Source: Crocinitomix sp.
Lineage (GTDB): Bacteria; Bacteroidota; Bacteroidia; Flavobacteriales_D; Crocinitomicaceae
Direction of reading: 5' to 3'
Length of the DNA: 33,375 bases
NCBI GenBank assembly: GCA_015662905.1
Contig: DQTE01000241.1
Span: 1 to 33,375 of the forward strand
The notes under the pieces: model-generated
Seen by the model: only the letters and a program-made list of their open reading frames with translations
Databases searched by the model: none
Told to the model about the DNA's origin: nothing
Program-made: the position numbers and the translations under genes
Shown here: positions 18,557-27,187 of the stretch, in pieces
How the letters are laid out: every line of letters starts with the position of its first letter
Numbering within the stretch: position 1 is the first letter of the stretch

Positions 18557-19330
18557 TCAATCTTTATGAACCACGTAAAGTAGTTCAGTTTTTGGAATAC
18601 GATAACGCTCAAATTTTTCAGCAGGAAGCTCTTTACTAAAATCAACAATCTCTACCCTAAAACCTGCTTCTTCAAGACGTTTGGGGTAATTTAAGCCATA
18701 AAGTCTAACGTGGTCATATTGCCAAAAGTGTTTTTCTCTCTCTTTAGGGTCAGTTATACTCCAATCTTCATACGTTTCTGTTCTGCTAATATCAATAGGA
18801 ACTTGCATAATGCCCCAGCCACCAGGCTTTAAAATTCTGTACAATTCTTTCATACATTGCAAATCATCCTTTACATGTTCCATAACATGGTTGCAAAATA
18901 TAACATCATATTGATTGTCTTCCAATGGAATTTTATGTAAATCAAAATGTAAATCAGCAATGGGAGAAACTAAATCACCAGTTGTATAATCAAGATTATT
19001 TTGTTTTTTAAATAATGGATAAAAACATTGCTCAGGAGCAATATGCATTACCTTTAAATTTTGTTTAGTAAAAAAATCGGACTTATTTTTTAAATACAAC
19101 CACATTACCCTATGACGTTCTAAGGTTAAATCATAAGGGCATAAAACATTCTCTCTGTGTGCCACATCAGACCCGTAAGATAAAAATTTACGAAACGACT
19201 TTTCACAAACAGGACATTCTACCTTATTGCCTTTATAAAACCAAGGAGCAAAAAACTTAAAAATGTAGCTTAACCTTATTAATAAAGGTCTAGGAAGGTG
19301 GTTAAGTAGATATTTATATAATTTTTTCAT
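18557..19330 (-). CDS. Class I SAM-dependent methyltransferase
   Basis: YDVIFCNHVMEHVKDDLQCMKELYRILKPGGWGIMQVP; N-terminal CPVC...C zinc-ribbon-like segment. Confidence 0.87.
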   Translation of the reverse strand: MKKLYKYLLNHLPRPLLIRLSYIFKFFAPWFYKGNKVECPVCEKSFRKFLSYGSDVAHRENVLCPYDLTLERHRVMWLYLKNKSDFFTKQNLKVMHIAPEQCFYPLFKKQNNLDYTTGDLVSPIADLHFDLHKIPLEDNQYDVIFCNHVMEHVKDDLQCMKELYRILKPGGWGIMQVPIDISRTETYEDWSITDPKEREKHFWQYDHVRLYGLNYPKRLEEAGFRVEIVDFSKELPAEKFERYRIPKTELLYVVHKD

Positions 19331-19493
19331 TAAATCAAATTAAATTCGCTAAGATAAACAAAATCTAATACTTAATTCATAAGGATTAAATACTTTTACA
19401 CTTTTAGCATTAACCAACTTAACACTGTTAGTAAGTCTTTAGAATGTTATTATTTACAGGACTAAAAAAAAGTAGTTTTACAAAAAAACATTT

Positions 19494-20849
19494 ATGCATG
19501 TTCATTTTATTGCAATAGGAGGTAGTGCAATGCACAATTTAGCCATAGCTTTAAAACGTAAAGGGTATAAGGTTACAGGTTCAGATGATGAAATTTTTGA
19601 GCCCTCAAAAAGCAGACTGTTAAAAGAAGATATTTTACCCGAAAAAATGGGGTGGAATGAGGCTAATATTAATAAAAATATTGATGCCATTATTTTAGGA
19701 ATGCATGCAAGAAAAAACAATCCTGAATTATTAAAAGCACAAAGATTAGGATTAAAAATTTACTCTTATCCTGAATTTATTTACAATCAATCAAAAGACA
19801 AAATAAGAATTGTTATAGGAGGTAGCCACGGTAAAACTTCAATCACATCAATGATTTTACACGTTATGGCTGAGTTAAAAATAAAAACTGATTTTTTAGT
19901 AGGTGCACTACTCGATGGTTTTGATTGTATGGTTCAACTATCAGATGCAAAATATATAGTCATAGAAGGAGATGAATATTTATCCTCTCCAATAGATTTA
20001 AAACCAAAGTTTCATTGGTACGCTCCACATATTGCCTTAATAAGTGGTATTGCTTGGGACCATATAAACGTATTTCCAACCTTTGAAAATTATGTAGAAC
20101 AGTTTAAAATTTTTACAGATAAGATTGAGCAAAACGGTAAACTAATATTTTTTTCTTGTGATAAAGAATTAACAAAAATTGCTGAAAACGCAAGAATTGA
20201 TATTCAAGGTATTTTATACGATACACCATCATATATGATAAAAGAAGGTATTACATATCTTATTGATGGAACAAAAAAGTACCCATTACAAGTTTTTGGT
20301 AAACATAATTTGCAAAATATATTAGGTGCTAAATTGGTGTTAAATCAAATTGGTGTTAAAGATGATGATTTTTATTTCGCTATAAGCAAATTTAAGGGTG
20401 CATCTAAAAGACTTGAAACTATTGCTCAAAATAAAAATACTTTAATTTTTAAAGATTTTGCTCACTCACCATCTAAACTAAAAGCAACTGTTCAAGCCGT
20501 TAAAGAGCAATACCCTAATAGAAAACTTATTGCTTGTATGGAGCTACACACATTTTCGTCTCTAAAAAAAGAGTTTTTACCCCAGTATAAAAATTGTATG
20601 CAAAATGCAGATAAAGCTTATGTTTATTTTAACCCAAAAGTAGTTGAACATAAAAAGTTAGAGCCTATTACCCCCAAAATGATAAAAGAGGCTTTTGCTA
20701 CAGATAATGTTGAGGTATATACAGATTCCGAACAATTAATGAAAACTTTAACAAATGAAAATCTTGTAAATACAAATTTATTATTGATGAGTTCGGGGAA
20801 TTTTAATGGCGTAGATTTGAATACATTTGCTGATAATTTATTAAAATAG
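19494..20849 (+). CDS. mpl: Mur ligase family protein, Mpl-like (UDP-N-acetylmuramate:tripeptide ligase)
   Basis: MHVHFIAIGGSAMHNLAIALKRKGYKVTGSD, ATP-binding GGSHGKTSITSMI, EGDEY, HSPSKLKATVQAVKEQYP. Confidence 0.85.
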   Translation: MHVHFIAIGGSAMHNLAIALKRKGYKVTGSDDEIFEPSKSRLLKEDILPEKMGWNEANINKNIDAIILGMHARKNNPELLKAQRLGLKIYSYPEFIYNQSKDKIRIVIGGSHGKTSITSMILHVMAELKIKTDFLVGALLDGFDCMVQLSDAKYIVIEGDEYLSSPIDLKPKFHWYAPHIALISGIAWDHINVFPTFENYVEQFKIFTDKIEQNGKLIFFSCDKELTKIAENARIDIQGILYDTPSYMIKEGITYLIDGTKKYPLQVFGKHNLQNILGAKLVLNQIGVKDDDFYFAISKFKGASKRLETIAQNKNTLIFKDFAHSPSKLKATVQAVKEQYPNRKLIACMELHTFSSLKKEFLPQYKNCMQNADKAYVYFNPKVVEHKKLEPITPKMIKEAFATDNVEVYTDSEQLMKTLTNENLVNTNLLLMSSGNFNGVDLNTFADNLLK

Positions 20850-21608
20850 ATGAAAATAATTAGAAAATTACTTGTAAAAATAGTTGGGATTAAAACCTAT
20901 TTAACTTGGGTAAGTAAAATTTATATAACACTTATAAAATTAGGGTTTTCTAAAAAGAAATACAGTGAATTATATTTCATACAAACACTTGTTAAATCAG
21001 GTGATACTGTACTCGATATAGGGGCGAACTTAGGATATTATTCATATTTTTTTGCTAAAAAAATTGGAAAGCAAGGACAATTATTAGCTATAGAGCCTAT
21101 ACCATTATTTGCCAAAATATGGAAAAAAAATCTGAAAAAATATAGTAACTACAATTTAAAACTCTTCAACTGTGCATTAGGAAGTGAATCAAAAAATAAA
21201 GTAAAAATGTCAATTCCTATTGTTGATGGAGTAGTAAGGCATGGTTTAACAAAGGTAGAAGGTCAAGGTGATGAAAATTGGGAGAGTTTAATTGATTATG
21301 AGGTGCCAATGCAGGTGGGAGATGAGTTAATCGAAAAAGAAAACTTAACAGCGTTAAATTATATTAAATGTGATGTCGAAGGCTATGAACACTACGTAAT
21401 CCCATCATTAAAGCAAACCATTTTAAAATTTAAGCCCCTAATTCAAATTGAACTTAATGGCAAAGAGAACAGACAAACAGTAGCAGACTTTTTATTCGAT
21501 TTGAAGTATGAAGTCTATATTTTAGAAAAGAACAAACTAAATAAAATAACCCCAAATCAAATACACAACTATAACCAAGATTTTTATTTCATTCCCCAAA
21601 AAAAGTAA
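20850..21608 (+). CDS. FkbM family methyltransferase
   Basis: VLDIGANLGYYSYFFAKKIGKQGQLLAIEPIP, LNYIKCDVEGYEHYVIPSLKQTI. ATG immediately follows the upstream TAG (0-nt gap). Confidence 0.88.
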   Translation: MKIIRKLLVKIVGIKTYLTWVSKIYITLIKLGFSKKKYSELYFIQTLVKSGDTVLDIGANLGYYSYFFAKKIGKQGQLLAIEPIPLFAKIWKKNLKKYSNYNLKLFNCALGSESKNKVKMSIPIVDGVVRHGLTKVEGQGDENWESLIDYEVPMQVGDELIEKENLTALNYIKCDVEGYEHYVIPSLKQTILKFKPLIQIELNGKENRQTVADFLFDLKYEVYILEKNKLNKITPNQIHNYNQDFYFIPQKK

Positions 21609-21639
21609 ACCTCTCCACTAACTCACTTTCAACTAAAAA

Positions 21640-22587
21640 CTAAACCTCCCCTTCCGCTAGTAAATCATCATCATCTATATCCTTACTCATTTTTTGACCA
21701 AAAGCAGTACCAGCAATAATTTGTTGTTGAAAATCTGCCATAGCACCTGGCGAATGAGGCATTAACATAGTTGTGTTTTTACCATTAGCGCCAATATTAT
21801 TAAGCGTATCAAAGTATTGAGTTAATAATACAAATTGCATTACCTCCTCATGAGTAATTGATTTTAATGACTTTTGAAAATCTTCAACAGACTCTTTAAA
21901 CCCTCTAACAATTTCCAAACGTTGTTGCGCAATACCTTCTCCACTTAGTCTTTTTGATTCAGCATCAGCCTCAGCTGCTTTTACCACTCTAATCTTTGCA
22001 CCTTCAGCTTCTTCCATAGCCGCCTCTTTATCTCTTTTGGCAGCATTAATTCTATTCATTGATTCTTTTACATGCGCATCAGGGTCAATATCCGTTATCA
22101 ATGCTTTTATAATTGAATAACCATAATCGTCCATAGAATCAGATAAATTTTGCCTAACAGCAATAGCAATGTCTTCTTTTTTGGCAAAAACATCATCTAA
22201 TTCCATCTTAGGAACTTCAGATCTAACATCATCAAAAATATATGATGCTATTTGATTCCTAGCGTTATCCAAAGCGTAAAAAGCTTCCCATAACTTGTCA
22301 TTCATAACTTGGTATTGAACAGAAACTCTTAAATGAACAAATACATCATCTTGCGTTTTGGTTTCTACATCAACATCTAACTGTTGAACACGCATGTTTA
22401 AAACGCCCGCTTTGGTATCAATATAAGGAATAATAAAGCTCAAACCAGGGCGCATCACTTTTTTAAATTTACCCAAGCGTTGTACAACAACATAACTCTT
22501 TTCTTTAACTAAAACAACCGATTTTATTATTAAAAATAAGACGAACAAACCGCCTATAATTATTGGTAATGATTCTTGTATATACAT
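21640..22587 (-). CDS. SPFH/band 7 (stomatin-like) membrane protein
   Basis: N-terminal TM, VVQRLGKFKKVMRPGLSFIIPYID, LDVDVETKTQDDVFVHLRVSVQYQV, AEADAESKRLSGEGIAQQR. Confidence 0.92.
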   Translation of the reverse strand: MYIQESLPIIIGGLFVLFLIIKSVVLVKEKSYVVVQRLGKFKKVMRPGLSFIIPYIDTKAGVLNMRVQQLDVDVETKTQDDVFVHLRVSVQYQVMNDKLWEAFYALDNARNQIASYIFDDVRSEVPKMELDDVFAKKEDIAIAVRQNLSDSMDDYGYSIIKALITDIDPDAHVKESMNRINAAKRDKEAAMEEAEGAKIRVVKAAEADAESKRLSGEGIAQQRLEIVRGFKESVEDFQKSLKSITHEEVMQFVLLTQYFDTLNNIGANGKNTTMLMPHSPGAMADFQQQIIAGTAFGQKMSKDIDDDDLLAEGEV

Positions 22588-22603
22588 TTTATTTTATTTT
22601 TAA

Positions 22604-22611
22604 CAAATATA
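22604..22611 (-). promoter_or_regulatory. -7-like box TATATTTG with an upstream TTG at 19-nt spacing, for the SPFH gene
   Basis: CAAATATA on +; on the minus strand TTG-N19-TATATTTG, consistent with the reported Flavobacterium TTG/TAnnTTTG layout. Confidence 0.55.
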
Positions 22612-22675
22612 GCTTTTATTTTTATAAAAACAATAACATTCTATGGAATAATTTAAAAAATGAATCTAAATATAA

Positions 22676-22727
22676 ACTTAAATCCTCAAGTATGTTTGCA
22701 GTAGAAGATATTTTACGGATTTAAGGT
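22676..22727. repeat. Short element with inverted termini, related to 10732-10830
   Basis: CTTAAATCC (22677-22685) and GGATTTAAG (22717-22725) are perfect 9-bp inverted repeats; both halves resemble the rhlE-upstream element read on its minus strand. Confidence 0.5.
22691..22698 (+). promoter_or_regulatory. -7-like box TATGTTTG upstream of the small CxxC protein gene
   Basis: Perfect TAnnTTTG, 44 nt before ATG 22743, inside the inverted-repeat element. Confidence 0.4.
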
Positions 22728-22742
22728 ATAAAACAAATAAAA

Positions 22743-23111
22743 ATGGAAAAATTAAAAATAACCTATCAAACCTATCAATGTCATGAAAATTGGAATAATT
22801 TTACACCAACACAACAAGGAGCTTTTTGTAAAAAATGTCAAATAGATGTCAAAGACTTTTCAAATTTATCAAACAGTGAAATTAAAAGATTTTTAGAGTT
22901 GAATAAATCTAAACATTTATGTGGTAAATTTGGAGCATCACAAATTATAAATCTTAATAATGATACTGAATTGTGGCATACAACAACACCAAAAATAATA
23001 CAAACTAAATTTGTGTTTTCTATACTAATAGCTTTTGGATTAACATTGTTTTCTTGCACAACTAAGCATCAAAAACACCAAATAGAAAAGTTAGCTAAGC
23101 AAGCATATTAA
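22743..23111 (+). CDS. Small protein with zinc-ribbon-like cysteines and a TM/lipobox-like segment; C-terminus possibly frameshifted
   Basis: CHENWNNFTPTQQGAFCKKCQIDVKDFSNLSNSEIKRFLELNKSKHLCGKF resembles a domain common in Bacteroidetes; then FSILIAFGLTLFSCTT. A +1 frame stays open to 23208. Confidence 0.7.
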   Translation: MEKLKITYQTYQCHENWNNFTPTQQGAFCKKCQIDVKDFSNLSNSEIKRFLELNKSKHLCGKFGASQIINLNNDTELWHTTTPKIIQTKFVFSILIAFGLTLFSCTTKHQKHQIEKLAKQAY

Positions 23112-23314
23112 ATCAAAATTAATTACAAATCCAAATAGCTCAATAAAAGAAGAGATTGTAAAAGATTTTATTAAAACAGAACAACCAAAACAAAGCAAGA
23201 AAGCTTAAAACTTATTAAGTTTGATTAATAAATTATACGCTTGTGTTATTTTAAGGTATATATATTTTTTGTATCTTTTTAGATAAAATCAACGTAATTA
23301 GCTAAGCAAATAAT

Positions 23315-23322
23315 TACCTTTG
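23315..23322 (+). promoter_or_regulatory. -7-like box TACCTTTG immediately upstream of the capD-like gene
   Basis: Perfect TAnnTTTG ending 4 nt before GTG 23327. Confidence 0.4.
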
Positions 23323-23326
23323 TATA

Positions 23327-25231
23327 GTGATATTTAAACTACCCTCTCAAAATACACCAAGATGGCTCATATTTACTATGGACATAGTTATTGCTTTCGT
23401 AGCTTTAGTCTTTGCGTATTTAGTAAGATTTGATGCCAAAGAAATCCCCTTCGACCAAGAATTGGAAATTTTTAAAAAAGGACTACCTGTTTTTTTATTG
23501 GTAAGAGGAGGTGTCTTCTATGTTTTCGGTATTTTTAAAGGTATTATCAGACACACAAGCTTTGAAGATATGAAACGTGTTTTTTTGTCTGTAACCTTTG
23601 GAACACTTATTTTATTCTTTATCTCCTTTACCAAGCACTTTTACTTTGAAACTTCATTTTTATTTCCAACTACAGTTATTTTTGCCGAATATTTTATTTG
23701 TATCTTTTTATTGATAGTTGTTAGAATTGCCGTAAAATTAATTTATGTTGAAGGCTTAAAAGACAACAAAAAAATGATTCCTACAGTCATTTATGGTGCA
23801 GGCATTTATGGTTTAATTACAAAACATACCTTAGAAAAAGATACACGTTTAAATTCAAATGTAATTTGTTTCATTGATGATGATGAAAAAATGATTAAAA
23901 ACAGGTTGGAGGGACTAAAAATTGGCCATACATCTTCCTTAGAGAAAATTATTAAAAAACGTGGAATTAAAAGACTAATTGTAGCCATTAAAAGACCTAA
24001 TAATATAAATAAAAGAAAAGTAATTGATATTTGTTTAGCTAACAATGTTGAAGTTTTAAACGTACCTGATCCACGGCAATGGATAGATGGTACTTTTTCA
24101 TCTAAACAGATTAAACCCATTAAAATTGAACATCTTTTAGGACGCGAACCAATTAAATTAGACAAAGATTTATTAGATGATGAATTTAGAAATAAAACTA
24201 TCCTTGTAACTGGAGCTGCAGGAAGTATTGGTAGCGAAATTGTAAGGCAATTGACACATTACCAGCCCAAAAAAGTAATTATGCTCGATCAAGGCGAATC
24301 TCCATTATATGATTTACAAATGGAGTTAAAAGAAAACAATAAAATTCACCTAACGGAAACAGTAATAGGGGACATAAGAAATCATAAAAGATTAGAAAAT
24401 GTTTTTAAAACTTTCAAGCCTCAAATAGTTTTTCATGCAGCGGCATATAAACATGTGCCTTTAATGGAAGATAATCCGTCTGAAGCAATTTTAACCAATG
24501 TGCAAGGAACAAAAAATCTGGTAGATTTAGCTCATAAATATAAAGTTGAAAAGTTTGTCCAAGTATCTACGGATAAAGCTGTCAATCCCACAAATGTAAT
24601 GGGGTGCTCTAAACGAATAGCTGAAATTTATGCACAATCTATGAATGAAAAATCTACCACAAAGTATATAACCACTAGGTTTGGAAATGTGTTAGGGAGT
24701 AATGGGTCTGTTATCCCTCTATTTAAAAGACAAATAGAAGCAGGTGGTCCAGTAACAGTAACGGATAAAAAAATTACACGCTTTTTTATGACAATTCCTG
24801 AAGCTTGTCAATTGGTTTTAGAGGCCGGTTTAATGGGTGAGGGAGGTGAAATATTTGTATTTGACATGGGTGAAAGTGTCAAAATTTATGATTTGGCACT
24901 TAAAATGATTAAACTATCAGGGCTTGAAGTTGATAAGGATATTAAAATAAAAATAACAGGGTTAAGACCTGGTGAAAAATTATATGAGGAATTATTGGCT
25001 AATGAAGAAAACACAATGCCTACACATCATCCCCAAATATTAAAAGCGAAAGTGAGAACTTACAATTTTGAAAATATTGAAAAAGAAATTAATGAGTTAA
25101 CCAATATGTTTGGCAAGCAAATTAATGACAATATTGTAATTAAAATGAAGCAAATAGTTCCAGAGTTTATTTCAAATAATTCAACTTATTCTAAATTTGA
25201 CAAAAATGATAACAACACCAATACAAATTAG
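23327..25231 (+). CDS. Polysaccharide biosynthesis nucleoside-diphosphate-sugar epimerase/dehydratase (CapD/FlaA1/WbpM family)
   Basis: Four N-terminal TM helices, VTGAAGSIGSEIVRQL Rossmann motif, VSTDKAVNPTNVMGCSKRIAE, RFGNVLGSNGSVIPLF, ITGLRPGEKLYEELL. Confidence 0.94.
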   Translation: MIFKLPSQNTPRWLIFTMDIVIAFVALVFAYLVRFDAKEIPFDQELEIFKKGLPVFLLVRGGVFYVFGIFKGIIRHTSFEDMKRVFLSVTFGTLILFFISFTKHFYFETSFLFPTTVIFAEYFICIFLLIVVRIAVKLIYVEGLKDNKKMIPTVIYGAGIYGLITKHTLEKDTRLNSNVICFIDDDEKMIKNRLEGLKIGHTSSLEKIIKKRGIKRLIVAIKRPNNINKRKVIDICLANNVEVLNVPDPRQWIDGTFSSKQIKPIKIEHLLGREPIKLDKDLLDDEFRNKTILVTGAAGSIGSEIVRQLTHYQPKKVIMLDQGESPLYDLQMELKENNKIHLTETVIGDIRNHKRLENVFKTFKPQIVFHAAAYKHVPLMEDNPSEAILTNVQGTKNLVDLAHKYKVEKFVQVSTDKAVNPTNVMGCSKRIAEIYAQSMNEKSTTKYITTRFGNVLGSNGSVIPLFKRQIEAGGPVTVTDKKITRFFMTIPEACQLVLEAGLMGEGGEIFVFDMGESVKIYDLALKMIKLSGLEVDKDIKIKITGLRPGEKLYEELLANEENTMPTHHPQILKAKVRTYNFENIEKEINELTNMFGKQINDNIVIKMKQIVPEFISNNSTYSKFDKNDNNTNTN

Positions 25232-25601
25232 ATTTTCTGACTGCGATATGTTACAGCATGTTAACAATGCTGTTTATTTACAATACTTTGAAATCTCCAG
25301 AATAAATTTTTTTAAATCTGAAATACCCACTTGGGATTGGAAAAAAAAAGGGATTATTCTCTTGAAAAACACTGTTGAATATAAATTACCATTACTGCTG
25401 ACTGATGAATGTAGAATTGAAGTAAATTGTATTCATATTGGGAGTAAAAGTTTTACCCTAAACTATAATTTAAAGGTTGATGACAATATTAAATGTTATG
25501 GAGAATCCGTTCTGGTATGTTATGATTTTATAGAAAATAAAACTATACCTATTCCTGATGATTTAAACTCAGTACTAAAAAAACATTTGATTACTAAATA
25601 G
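25206..25601 (+). CDS. Acyl-CoA thioesterase, hot-dog fold (YbgC/4-HBT family)
   Basis: IQIRFSDCDMLQHVNNAVYLQYFEISRINFF. ATG 25206 preferred over the listed start at 25197; overlaps the upstream gene by 26 nt. Confidence 0.88.
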   Translation: MITTPIQIRFSDCDMLQHVNNAVYLQYFEISRINFFKSEIPTWDWKKKGIILLKNTVEYKLPLLLTDECRIEVNCIHIGSKSFTLNYNLKVDDNIKCYGESVLVCYDFIENKTIPIPDDLNSVLKKHLITK

Positions 25602-27124
25602 TGATTGATATTGTAAATATATCAGTACTTGTTGTTTTTGGGATATGTATGGCATTTATTTTTAGCTATAGCCTTATACAGTTAAATTTAATAATTAATT
25701 ACCTTAAAAGTAAAAAGCAACCTAAAAAAGAGGAGACTAAGTTAAACGATTTACCTCTGGTTACAGTTCAATTACCCATTTATAATGAATTATATGTGGT
25801 TGAACGTTTAATAGATAAAATTTGTGAATTTGATTACCCCAAAGATAAATTAGAAATTCAAATCCTAGATGATTCTGATGATGAAACCGTTGATATTATC
25901 AAACAAAAAGTTAAGTTTTATAAAAATTTAGACTTTGATATTAATCATATCCGGAGAACAGACAGAAAAGGGTATAAAGCAGGCGCATTAAAATATGGAA
26001 CATCATTGTGCAAAGGTGAGTTTATAGCTATTTTTGACGCCGACTTTTTGCCTCAATCTGACTTTTTATTTAAAACTTTACCATACTTCAATCTAAAACA
26101 TGTTGGTGTGGTTCAAACCCGTTGGGGATTTATCAATTCTAATTATTCAACATTAACAGCTTTACAAAGCTTTGCTTTAGATGCTCACTTTACTATTGAG
26201 CAGGTTGGAAGAAATTATTCTAATCATTTTATAAATTTTAATGGTACTGCAGGGGTATGGCGAAAAGCATGTATAGAAGACGCTGGAGGGTGGGAGGCTG
26301 ATACATTAACAGAAGATTTAGATTTAAGCTACCGGGCCCAATTAAAAGGGTGGAGGTTTATATATCTTGAAGACGTTGTCACACCTTCAGAGCTTCCCAT
26401 TGAAATGAACGCCCTAAAACAACAACAATTTAGATGGACCAAAGGAGCTGCTGAATGTACAGTGAAAAATTTAGTTAGAGTGTTAAACTCTAAGGCTATT
26501 GATGGTGTAAAACCTAAAACATCAACCAAAATACACGCTATTTTTCATTTAATGAATAGTTCAATTTTTCCAATCATTTTTTTAATGTCACTATTAACTT
26601 TACCTTTGATATTAATTAAACCATTGTATCCTGAATATTATTATCTTATTCAAATTCCAGGTTTTTTTATGATAAGTTGGTTGATACTTGCTGTATTTTA
26701 TTGGGTCTCTTACACTAAAAATAAAACAGGAAATTTTATTTCATTTTTAACTCATTTTATTGGGTTTTTATCTGTGTCTATGGGGTTATCATTGCATAAT
26801 TCTTTAGCGGTGTTCGAAGGCTATATAGGTAAAAAAACACCTTTTATACGCACACCTAAATTTAATATTGAAACAACTAAAAATTGGGCACAAAATAAAT
26901 ATATTGTAAAAAAAATTAATCCTTTAACAATTTTTGAAGGTGGTATGTTAATTTATTTGATGTACACACTTTATGTCGCAATAACTTATAGAGATTTCGG
27001 AATGATACCTATGTTATTATTCTTAATTTTTGGATACAGTTACGTGTTTTTTAATTCAATTATCCACCTTAACAAAATCAAAAGAAAGGCATCTTTTTAC
27101 AGTCTTAAAAAAATAGGTCAATAA
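25601..27124 (+). CDS. Processive GT2-family glycosyltransferase (cellulose synthase/mannan synthase-like)
   Basis: VTVQLPIYNE, ILDDSDDET, IFDADFLP, TEDLDLSYRAQLKGW, QQFRWTKGAAE; multiple C-terminal TM helices. GTG start overlaps the upstream TAG. Confidence 0.92.
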   Translation: MIDIVNISVLVVFGICMAFIFSYSLIQLNLIINYLKSKKQPKKEETKLNDLPLVTVQLPIYNELYVVERLIDKICEFDYPKDKLEIQILDDSDDETVDIIKQKVKFYKNLDFDINHIRRTDRKGYKAGALKYGTSLCKGEFIAIFDADFLPQSDFLFKTLPYFNLKHVGVVQTRWGFINSNYSTLTALQSFALDAHFTIEQVGRNYSNHFINFNGTAGVWRKACIEDAGGWEADTLTEDLDLSYRAQLKGWRFIYLEDVVTPSELPIEMNALKQQQFRWTKGAAECTVKNLVRVLNSKAIDGVKPKTSTKIHAIFHLMNSSIFPIIFLMSLLTLPLILIKPLYPEYYYLIQIPGFFMISWLILAVFYWVSYTKNKTGNFISFLTHFIGFLSVSMGLSLHNSLAVFEGYIGKKTPFIRTPKFNIETTKNWAQNKYIVKKINPLTIFEGGMLIYLMYTLYVAITYRDFGMIPMLLFLIFGYSYVFFNSIIHLNKIKRKASFYSLKKIGQ

Positions 27125-27187
27125 ATATTTAACAAACCATAATAAACGGTTTATACAGATGTGTTTTATACGCTTTTACTATTCTTC

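Noticed and set aside
23208-23222. Small palindrome AAACTT-ATT-AAGTTT after the CxxC protein
   Set aside because: Only 6-bp AT-rich arms and no T tract; insufficient for a terminator call.
23806-24165. Minus-strand ORF inside the capD-like gene
   Set aside because: Antisense shadow with no independent support.
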